Part shown: in pieces, positions 44,469-51,055 of the stretch
How positions within the stretch are numbered: the stretch's first letter is position 1
Layout of the letters: every line of letters begins with the position of its first letter
Source: Nitrococcus mobilis Nb-231
GTDB lineage: Bacteria; Pseudomonadota; Gammaproteobacteria; Nitrococcales; Nitrococcaceae
DNA length: 64,000 bases
Direction of reading: 5' to 3'
NCBI RefSeq assembly: GCF_000153205.1
Contig: NZ_CH672427.1
Coordinates: 3,402,596-3,466,595, forward strand
Translations under genes and position numbers: made by a program
Notes under the pieces: model-generated
Database searches by the model: none
What the model saw: only the letters and a program-made list of their open reading frames with translations
What the model was told of the DNA's origin: nothing

Positions 44469-45603
44469 GTTCCAGGTAACGATCGACGATCAACGAAGTC
44501 TTGAACCGTTCGGCGCCGTTTCGCTGATGGGCGGCAGAGGGCGGCGAGTCGAGTACCGCCGCCATAGCGCCCGCCACTGCGTTCGCATCGCCCACCGGCA
44601 CCAATGGGCCGTAGCGGCCGCCGGCCAGGATTTCGGCGGGACCCGACGGACAGTCGGTGCTGACTGCGGGTATTCCGAGTGCCAAGGCTTCCGCGAGGAC
44701 GTTGCCAAAGCCTTCCCAGAGTGAGGTTAGGGCGAACAAGTTCGCTCGGGCGAGATAGGCATAAGGATTGGGCACGAATCCAGGCATCGCGCAGTCGCTG
44801 GCAATGTTGAGGTCGGCGGCGAGCTGGGTCAGCGCGGCGCGTTCCTCGCCTTCACCAAGGATCAGCAAGCGCGCCTGGCGGCTGTTGCGCAGTAGGGCAA
44901 AGGCACGCAGCAGCGTCGGATAGTCTTTCTCCCGTGCCAGACGCCCGATGGATAGGATCAACGGAACCATCGGCTCCGTGGGCCATGGGAGCTCGACCGA
45001 TGCGGTGGCCTGAGTGTGCAGCGTATCGTCGACAATCGGATTATAGACAGCGAATATATTGTCCAGCTCTATGCCCAGCGTTGTCGCATAATCGTGTGCA
45101 AGCCCCTGCGAAACCGCGATCACGCCGGCGGTCCGGGCATGAACCCTCCGCAGTTGCTGCACACGGCGGGCCGTTCTTGCCGGGGACCAACCATTCATCT
45201 GAGCGGCGATGGCGTTTTTTGGCGAAATCCACAGCCTTGTGCGGACACCCGGCACTGCCATCGTTCTCGCTGCGAGCAGCGCCGCGCGCTGGTCGAATGC
45301 GAGCAGCACGCTCGGTCCATTTCGAACTAGACGCCAAACCAGCGTCAGCCACAGGTCGGCGCGCCGGAGTCGTCGCAGCGGCGTCACCACGATGCGCGGA
45401 TCAATGCCTTCGAGCCAGTCCGGCCTGCACGCGGATTCGGCAACCATCATCTCCACCCGTACTCCGCGTTGTGCCATTCCGTTGGCGAGCCGGCGCATGC
45501 TGATGGAAACGCCGCCGCGGTTTTGGCCTGCATGGCGGCCGAGCAGACCGAGCAGAATAATGTCGAACGGTTGTCCCGGTTGAGTCGTGTCTCGAATCGG
45601 CAT
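44398..45603 (-). CDS. Family 4 glycosyltransferase
   Basis: A 401-residue GT-B enzyme. The N-terminal acceptor domain contains GLLGRHAGQNRGGVSISMRR. The C-terminal Glycos_transf_1 domain contains LILSIGRLAREKDYPTLLRA, LLILGEGEERAALTQLAADL, CAMPGFVPNPYAYLARANLF and the E-x7-E donor motif TSLWEGFGNVLAEALALGIP, followed by AVSTDCPSGPAEIL. It is expected at the inner membrane, building a lipopolysaccharide or exopolysaccharide. Its 3' end overlaps the convergent O-antigen-ligase-like gene. Start codon ATG 45603 has only a weak ribosome site (TAAAG). Confidence 0.9.
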   Translation of the reverse strand: MPIRDTTQPGQPFDIILLGLLGRHAGQNRGGVSISMRRLANGMAQRGVRVEMMVAESACRPDWLEGIDPRIVVTPLRRLRRADLWLTLVWRLVRNGPSVLLAFDQRAALLAARTMAVPGVRTRLWISPKNAIAAQMNGWSPARTARRVQQLRRVHARTAGVIAVSQGLAHDYATTLGIELDNIFAVYNPIVDDTLHTQATASVELPWPTEPMVPLILSIGRLAREKDYPTLLRAFALLRNSRQARLLILGEGEERAALTQLAADLNIASDCAMPGFVPNPYAYLARANLFALTSLWEGFGNVLAEALALGIPAVSTDCPSGPAEILAGGRYGPLVPVGDANAVAGAMAAVLDSPPSAAHQRNGAERFKTSLIVDRYLELMGLSGAGAPDEKPPPHRKTAQS

Positions 45604-45954
45604 CTTTACGGCGCAACAACAGTGTCGACGGGGCGGATGGCCTGGGGGCTACGCCTTACAGTCCTGCGGACACTTACTATTTTGGGTTGCATGCTACTGG
45701 CGGCCATTTTCGTCCGTCCCGTGGAAAGTGGAGATTGTAATGCAGTGTAATATTGTGTCTCGGCTTGATTGCAGTTCGGATTGCGCGTCGGCGTATACAT
45801 AAAGTGCTGCCGCTGACCCACTGGAGCACCCATTCGCAAGCGAGCGTAGGGCACAATGGCGAAGCGTGTTCTGCCGGACAAACCGCCTTCGGCCTGCCGA
45901 TTCCATCGCACTTTCGCTACAGACCTCTTGTTTTTTCGCTCGGGAGGGCCGCCT
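45604..45954. other. Intergenic region with dispersed repeat copy 2
   Basis: 351 bp without a recognisable gene. At 45846-45876 it holds GTAGGGCACAATGGCGAAGC, a copy of the repeat at 41556-41587. The GGGAGGG ribosome site of the next gene is at its right end. Confidence 0.45.
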
Positions 45955-46356
45955 GTGAGCTATGACCAGAATTTCAAAAATCTCATCCTGGACTATCCGC
46001 ACCAGGCGCGGCGGGGTCTGCTGAGCCTGGAGTCGGACCCGGAGCGTCAGGCCAAGTACCTGGATTTCAGCGACGTTTACACTGCCCTGGATGATAATGA
46101 ACGCGGTGTGTTGCAGGCGTGCTACCCCGACGAGGTAGAAGCTATGAGCTCATTTGCCGAGCGTTTCACGGAGCGCGGTTTGAAGCAGGGTCTTCAGCAG
46201 GGCGAGGCTGCTGTCCTGATCCGTCAGATGGAGCGCAAATTCGGCGCGCTTACTGAAGCTCAGCGCCGGCGCATCGAGACGGCGGATGTCGAGACGCTGC
46301 TTACCTGGTCCGAGCGCATCCTCGTGGTTCAAAGCCCGGAAGAGGTGCTGCGCTGA
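45955..46356 (+). pseudogene. Rpn/DUF4351-type nuclease relic with internal deletion
   Basis: Opens at GTG 45955 after GGGAGGG and reads SYDQNFKNLILDYPHQARRG then LLSLESDPERQAKYLDFSDV. Full-length relatives (roughly 300 residues) begin (M)SYDQNFKNLILDYP(H/R)QAL and then carry a PD-(D/E)XK nuclease core before this C-terminal part. Here 18 N-terminal residues are joined straight to the C-terminal region, which contains ERGLKQGLQQGEAAVLIRQM, ERKFGALTEAQRRRIE and LTWSERILVVQSPEEVL (DUF4351). The frame is preserved across the deletion, leaving a 133-residue protein without catalytic residues. It may be made, but cannot be a nuclease. Confidence 0.7.
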
Positions 46357-46399
46357 TTCTTTGGCGTCAATTATTAACGAGGCAGCTGGCGCATCGCTA

Positions 46400-46690
46400 T
46401 CCACAACTTGGCTCTTGCATGGCACGTGTAGCTTCGAGCGCGAGCACAAAATCGCGACCGCGTTGCAGCCCGAGTTCAGGATGCGAAAATAAATCTCCAC
46501 TTACCTGCGACAAAGCTAACATTGCAGCAGTTCGCTGGCCTGCTCGGCCGTGTCCACCGGTAAACGGCTCAGTAACAGCCACTCGATGGGCTCAGCTCCG
46601 GCGGGCGGATCCCCAGCAGCCGGCTCATCGATGAACGACCACCAACCCATCGTTATCATCGGTGCGCCCCGCTTGGGCACCAACAGGCTG
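46400..46690 (-). pseudogene. IS4-family (Tn5-like) transposase remnant
   Basis: The minus strand reads DPPAGAEPIEWLLLSRLPVD then TAEQASELLQC, stop, LCRR, stop, VEIYFRILNSGC, all in one frame. Intact relatives have PIEWLLLTSLPV...VQWYLCRWQVEIYFRILKSGC, so TGG-TAT and TGG-CAA have decayed to a missense and a stop each. The segment holds the catalytic Glu region (WQ(V/I)E). No IS ends are visible. Confidence 0.65.
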
Positions 46691-46696
46691 CGTTTT

Positions 46697-46905
46697 GTGC
46701 GCCGGGTGCGCAAGCGTCTCGGTTTGAGTCAGGCGGGCTTGGCTGAGCGGAGCGTATTGGCGTCTCGATCAACACGATTCGTAACTGGGAACAGGGCAAA
46801 CATTGCCCCACAGGGGCGGCAAAGGCGGTTCTCACCGTCCTGGATAAGGCGTCGAGGCGGCGCTGGCCGTGCTCGATCGAACACTATCGATAGCCACAAT
46901 GGCCA
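46697..46905 (+). pseudogene. XRE-type helix-turn-helix antitoxin remnant with two frameshifts
   Basis: The plus strand reads VRKRLGLSQAGLAER, shifts frame, continues GVSINTIRNWEQGKHCPTGA then AKAVLTVLDKA, and shifts again to EAALAVLDRTL. Joined, this is the HTH of a HigA/NadS-type antitoxin (LGLSQ...FGVS..TIRNWEQG...P.GAA..LL.VLD). No toxin gene is adjacent. It is inactive as encoded. Confidence 0.6.
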
Positions 46906-46967
46906 ATTACTCTTTCTCTCGGCAGAGCCGCGCCTCTTTGCCTTCCGCTCGAATAGATCAGATGTTT

Positions 46968-47008
46968 CGTAGTAGCCGCGATTCGTGCCGATTGTGGCTA
47001 CTACGTAT
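46968..47008. promoter_or_regulatory. 10-bp inverted repeat and FixJ-like box upstream of the PiT gene
   Basis: CGTAGTAGCC (46968-46977) and GGCTACTACG (46996-47005) are exactly complementary with 18 bp between them. The right arm runs into CTACGTAT (47001-47008), complement of the ATACGTAG box found near 56.5 and 58.6 kb. It ends 83 bp before the transporter start. Confidence 0.45.
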
Positions 47009-47090
47009 TGGCTTACAGTGGCGTGGGCTTGAGACTGGAGCGTAACGCATCCGCTCCGGAGATGCGCAACCCGCCGCCACAAGGGCTGTT

Positions 47091-48215
47091 ATGGAGCATT
47101 TGAGCATCATCTGCGTTGCGCTGCTGCTGGCCTACGCCAATGGCGCGAACGATAATGCGAAGGGCGTGGCTTCACTGCTGGGCAGTGGCATTACCACCTA
47201 CGGGCGCGCCATAAGCTGGGCCACCGGGGCCACTCTGCTGGGTTCCTTAGCGGCCTTCCTGCTAGCCAGTGGCTTGCTGGCGACCTTCAGCGGCAAGGGC
47301 CTGGTGCCCGATGCGGTGGTGGCCATGCCGGCCTTTACCGGTGCCGTTGCGCTGGGTGCGGGCTTGACGGTGCTGCTGGCGACCCGCCTCGGTTTGCCCA
47401 TCTCCACCACCCATGCCTTGGTGGGCGGCCTGGCGGGGGCCGGCTACTTTGCCTCGCCTGCGGGTTTGAATCTCGGCCGGCTGGGCGGGGTGGTTTTGCT
47501 GCCGCTGATCGCGGGGCCAATGCTCGCGATGTTGAGCACATGGCTCCTGTATCCGCTGGCGCATCGGCTGCGGCAACGGCTGGGAGTCGAGCGGCAGACC
47601 TGCGTTTGTATCGGTGCTGAGGTGGTTGCGCGGCTGCCGGAGGGCGCCACGGCTGCGGTGGCCTTCGATCGCACACTACCCGTCATCAACGTGGGCGAGG
47701 AGCCCCGCTGCCGGACCGGCTACGCCGGCCGGGTGTTGGGTTTCGACATGGCCCGTGCCTTGGACAGTGTCCACTACCTCAGCGGCGGGGCGGTGAGCTT
47801 CGCCCGGGGACTGAACGACACGCCGAAGATCGCGGCGCTGCTGCTGGTGGGCGAGAGCCTGCGGCCGAGCCTGGGCATCATTGCGGTGGCCATCGTGATG
47901 GCGATCGGCGGGCTGCTCGGTGCCCACCGGGTCGCCGAGACCATGGCCCATCGGGTGACCGCGATGAATCCCGGTCAAGGCCTGGTTGCGAACCTGGTCA
48001 CCGCCGCGCTGGTGGTCAATGCCTCCCGCTGGGGGCTGCCGGTGTCCACCACTCACGTCTCGGTGGGCTCGCTGTTCGGCATCGGCACCAGTACCGGGAG
48101 CGCCCGCTGGCGCATGATTTCGACCATCGCGTTGGCTTGGCTGATCACCTTACCCGTAGCGGCGCTGTTCGGCGCAGCCGGCTTCTTCCTCCTGCAGGCC
48201 CTCGGCAATGCTTGA
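47091..48215 (+). CDS. pit: PiT-family inorganic phosphate (anion) transporter
   Basis: A 374-residue inner-membrane transporter with about ten helices. The duplicated PiT signature is complete: ANGANDNAKGVASLLGSG with LPISTTHALVGGLAG in the first half, and FARGLNDTPKIAALLL with LPVSTTHVSVGSLFG in the second. PiT proteins import metal-phosphate with protons or sodium. The short cytosolic loop around residues 160-230 contains Cys residues (QTCVCIG). It is monocistronic between two tracts of pseudogenes, so it is probably the only selected gene between 45.9 and 53.7 kb. Short PiT homologues may also carry sulfate or other oxyanions. Confidence 0.9.
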   Translation: MEHLSIICVALLLAYANGANDNAKGVASLLGSGITTYGRAISWATGATLLGSLAAFLLASGLLATFSGKGLVPDAVVAMPAFTGAVALGAGLTVLLATRLGLPISTTHALVGGLAGAGYFASPAGLNLGRLGGVVLLPLIAGPMLAMLSTWLLYPLAHRLRQRLGVERQTCVCIGAEVVARLPEGATAAVAFDRTLPVINVGEEPRCRTGYAGRVLGFDMARALDSVHYLSGGAVSFARGLNDTPKIAALLLVGESLRPSLGIIAVAIVMAIGGLLGAHRVAETMAHRVTAMNPGQGLVANLVTAALVVNASRWGLPVSTTHVSVGSLFGIGTSTGSARWRMISTIALAWLITLPVAALFGAAGFFLLQALGNA

Positions 48216-48321
48216 GCACGGCACTCGAGGCGCGCGGCGGACGAAATACAGACGCCGTAAATGCCGCTCCGAGTGCATCCGGTAGTAGCGAATCGTCAAA
48301 TCTGGGGGCGCAGCGGCGCGT

Positions 48322-48468
48322 CACATCGCCATTATCGGCAGCGGGGGCGGTGCCTTTGCGGCGGTCATCCGTGCCGCTGAGGCCGGTGCCCGCGTCACGA
48401 CGATCGAAATCGGCAGGCAGGCTGCGACCAATATGACCGGTGGCGCCGACGGAGTGGTGCCATGAGGC
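48322..48468 (+). pseudogene. Mercuric reductase-like (MerA) FAD-domain remnant
   Basis: The plus strand reads HIAIIGSGGGAFAAVIRAAE then AGARVTTIE: the N-terminal dinucleotide-binding strand of MerA-type flavoprotein disulfide reductases (IAIIGSG.GAFAAAI.A.E.GA.VT.IE). The GGTCVNVGC redox-Cys motif that should follow is missing and the frame stops. No other mer genes remain. The flanks 48216-48321 and 48469-48650 show nothing else. Confidence 0.6.
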
Positions 48469-48650
48469 GTCCCGCTGTCTGGGTTTGCTGCAGACAAAAA
48501 GTCTCTGCCGGCGGAGTAGAGTTCTAAAGCATTTCTAGAGTATTGGATTTGGAAGGCATGACAAAGCGAAAGTGTTGCCTTGATCAAAACGAATCAGGTT
48601 GGCCGGTCTGTCGGCTAGAACTTGGCGGATCCGGAAAGGCGAGCCGCCGG

Positions 48651-48738
48651 TCAACGGGCGCGGGACTCGCGCAGGGTGCCCAGAATATCCTGGGTTGTCA
48701 CCTGGGTCTTGATGTCGGGTACGTCGAAAGGCGATTTT
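48651..48738 (-). pseudogene. Possible AbrB-type antitoxin C-terminal remnant
   Basis: The minus strand reads SPFDVPDIKTQVTTQDILGT then LRESRAR and stop. (D)PFDVPG...V...ILA.(I/L)RE.R.R is a common end of AbrB/VapB-type antitoxins. A stop upstream in the same frame leaves no DNA-binding domain. This is a weak call from a short match. Confidence 0.3.
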
Positions 48739-48799
48739 GAGCTTTCTTTTCCCGCTCATAAGATAAAAACGAAGCCGTCTTTTCGCTTAAGGCAGCATC

Positions 48800-49111
48800 A
48801 TGGCACTGAAAAAATCCCAACTCTACTCCTCCCTCTGGCAGTCCTGCGACGAGCTGCGCGGCGGCATGGCCACCTCGCAGTACAAGGACTATGTCCTGAC
48901 GCTGCTGTTCATGAAGTACATCTCCGACAAGCGGGATTCGCTGATCGAGGTGCCGAGGGGCAGCCGTTTCGCCGACATGGTCGCGCTGCGGGGCGACAAG
49001 GAGATCGGTGACGACCTGCTGGGCGATGCCTACGAATACCTGATGCGTCACTTCGCCACGGAGTCGGACAAGAGCAAGGGGCAGTTCTATACGCCGGCGG
49101 AGGCCTCGCGC
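48800..49111 (+). pseudogene. hsdM: HsdM (type I methyltransferase) N-terminal remnant
   Basis: ATG 48800 begins MALKKSQLYSSLWQSCDELR, then MATSQYKDYVLTLLFMKYIS, the canonical HsdM N-terminus. After FADMVALRGDKEIG it jumps directly to DDLLGDAYEYLMRHFATESD and SKGQFYTPAE. In normal HsdM about 60 residues lie between these points, so there is an in-frame internal deletion. After TPAEASR the sequence leaves the family and enters a REP cluster. The catalytic NPPF motif and the rest of the methyltransferase are absent, and no hsdS is present. Confidence 0.85.
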
Positions 49112-49166
49112 CATGATGCAGCGGTTGCTGACCGGCCGGGCGCGGTTGATATAAGCGGGATGCCCC

Positions 49167-49219
49167 GGGAACGCCGAGCCCCAGCTCGGCTGGTGAGATC
49201 TGCCAAGCTGGGGCTTGGC
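49167..49219. repeat. REP/REPIN cluster upstream of the broken RAYT
   Basis: Hairpin 1: GCCGAGCCCCAGCTCGGC (49173-49190) with flanking GGGAAC (49167-49172). Hairpin 2, inverted, 11 bp on: GCCAAGCTGGGGCTTGGC (49202-49219). The first is repeated exactly, inverted, at 49709-49732. This is the standard paired-REP layout. Confidence 0.8.
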
Positions 49220-49251
49220 CTTCGCTGTGGCGGCGTTGCGGGGGCGATTAC

Positions 49252-49909
49252 ATGAAACGGCAGGTGGGCAACGCCGGGCGTCAACTCGGCGACACGGCCA
49301 CAGACGGAGCTTCCAAGGGCTGGCACAGCCGCGGCTATCTGCCGCACCTGGATGCACCCGGCACACTCCAGGCCATAACGTTCAGGTTGGCCGATTCGCT
49401 GCCGCAGGAGAAGCTGCGTGAGTTGGTGCAGGAGGTCGAGAGTCTGCCCGAAAAGCGGCGGAATGCCGCGCGCCGGCGCGCCATCGACGCCTGGCTGGGC
49501 GGGTATCGGCTGCTGCGCGCTACAGCACCCGGAGGTGGCCGCACTGGTAGAGCAGACCCTGCTGAGGTTCGACGGGAGCCGCTACCGGTTACTGGCCTGG
49601 TGCGTGATGCCGAATCATGTGCATGTGCTCATCGATCCGTTGATTCGGCTCTCGCGTATTGTGCAGTCGTAGAAGTCGTATACGGGGCGTGCGGCATTGG
49701 CCCGCAATGCCGAGCTGGGGCTCGGCGTTCCCGGCAAGCGGTTTTGGATGCGTGACTACTGGAATCGTTTTGTTCGTGACCAAGAGCACCTCGATGCCGT
49801 CATTGCCTATATCCACGCTAACCCGGTAGCCGCCGGCCTCTGTCCCCGGCCCGATGACTGGCCCTGGTCGAGCGCGCGCTTTTCGGGCCGGTCAGGGAAG
49901 GCCGAATGA
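49252..49909 (+). pseudogene. RAYT transposase, broken by a frameshift and a stop
   Basis: Begins at about ATG 49252 and reads WHSRGYLPHLDAPGTLQAIT, FRLADSLPQEKLRELVQEVE. A frameshift near 49520 follows, then HPEVAALVEQTLLRFDGSRY, LLAWCVMPNHVHVLIDPL with the HUH motif, IVQS and an in-frame TAG at 49671-49673 where the family has Trp (QSWKSF). It resumes as FWMRDYWNRFVRDQEHLDAV and IHANPVAAGLCPRPDDW to the stop at 49909. The REP at 49709-49732 is inside the frame and encodes NAELGLGVP. It sits exactly between the hsdM and hsdR remnants. Confidence 0.85.
49709..49732. repeat. REP hairpin inside the RAYT frame, inverted copy
   Basis: GCCGAGCTGGGGCTCGGC plus GTTCCC: an exact 24-bp inverted copy of 49167-49190. 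The two would pair across 519 bp, a REPIN-like pair around the transposase coding region. Confidence 0.8.
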
Positions 49910-49919
49910 TTGCTGATGG

Positions 49920-51011
49920 CCATCGACGACCCCTTGCTACGCAGTCTCGATCAGCTCTGCCGCAAGGGGTGGTTGCTGGAGATTCTGCGCGACTCCATCG
50001 TTTGCGACGCCGGTATCAAGAAAACCTGCCGTCACAATCAGTATTTCGGCGTGCGCCGCCGCCAGTGTGGGGTCATCTGGCACACCCAGGGCAGCGGACG
50101 TCGCTGACCATGGTGTGGCTGGCGAACTGGATTCGAGAAAACGTGCCCGATTCCCGGGTACTGGTGATCACCGGCCGCACCGGGCTGGATGCGCAGATCG
50201 AGAAGGTATTCAAGGGGGTGGACGAGCACATCCACCGCACCCAGTCCGGCAAGCTGCACAAGGCGATGAAGACCCTGTTGCCCGAGGCCGTACTGATCGG
50301 CTTTACCGGCACGCCGCTGCTGAAAAAAAGACAAGCGCAAGAGCATCGGGTGCTCGGCCCTTACATTCATACCTATAAGTACGACCAGGCGGTCAATGAT
50401 GGCGTGGTGCTGGACCTGCGCTACCAGGCCCGCGATATCGACCAGCAGGTGACCAACCAGCAAAAGATCGATCAGTGGTTCGAGCTGAAGACCCAGGGCC
50501 TGAACGACTATGCCCGGGCCCAGCTCAAACGGCGCTGGGGTACCCCGCAAAAGGTGCTCAGCTCGCGCGACCGGCTGGAGAAGATCGTCGCCGATATGCT
50601 CTGGGACATGGCCACCGGCGCGGGCGAGACGGAGCAATTGCACCAGTACGACATCTACCGACGCATGTTGGTGGGGCACTTCGACGAGCCGGGGCGGATG
50701 ACGCTGATGGAGTTGATCGTCGAGCTGACCCGTCAGGCGGCGCGCCAGAACCGGGGATCGGCCTATCCGGCCGACATCGACAACTTAGCGCTCCAGGCCC
50801 TGTACGACAATCTGGGCGAGGACGCCAATCTGGCCATCCGGTTGGATGAGCGCATCCGCGCCGTGAAGCGGGTGGATTGGCGCGGCAACAGGTTCAAGGA
50901 ACGGGAACTGCACAGGGCCATTGAGTCCGTGCTGGAGACCCAGATTGGTGAGACCCGCAGCGTGGATGTGACGCGGTGTTCAAGTTGGTGAAGAACCAGA
51001 ATGGCTACTGA
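49920..51011 (+). pseudogene. hsdR: HsdR (type I restriction subunit) remnant with internal deletions
   Basis: Reads DPLLRSLDQLCRKGWLLEIL, CDAGIKKTCRHNQYFGVR, VIWHTQGSG (Walker A region, with the following Lys-Ser spoiled). A 1-nt shift near 50100 follows, then SLTMVWLANWIRENVPDSRV and so on to LVKNQNGY, stop 51011. Compared with the family it lacks several long blocks in frame. GVDEHIHRTQSGKLHKAMK fuses two distant HRT.SG sites, removing the DEAD-like Mg site. MLVGHFDEPGRMTLMELIVE fuses another pair, removing the second RecA domain's end. A further shift precedes the C-terminus. It is inactive. The ending matches hsdR genes that overlap a YgjP-like metallopeptidase gene. Confidence 0.8.
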
Positions 51012-51055
51012 GCAATTCCAGATCACGGTGAGCGACATCCCGGTGCTTGTGCACC
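51001..51055 (+). pseudogene. YgjP-like (DUF45/M48-type) metallopeptidase, 5' fragment
   Basis: ATG 51001 overlaps the end of hsdR by 11 bp and reads MATEQFQITVSDIPVLVH, the normal N-terminus of the YgjP-type metal-dependent hydrolase that often follows hsdR ((I)TVSGIPVEVVRK). After about 18 codons it is interrupted by the IS1634-family element. Its continuation begins near 53172. Confidence 0.65.
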
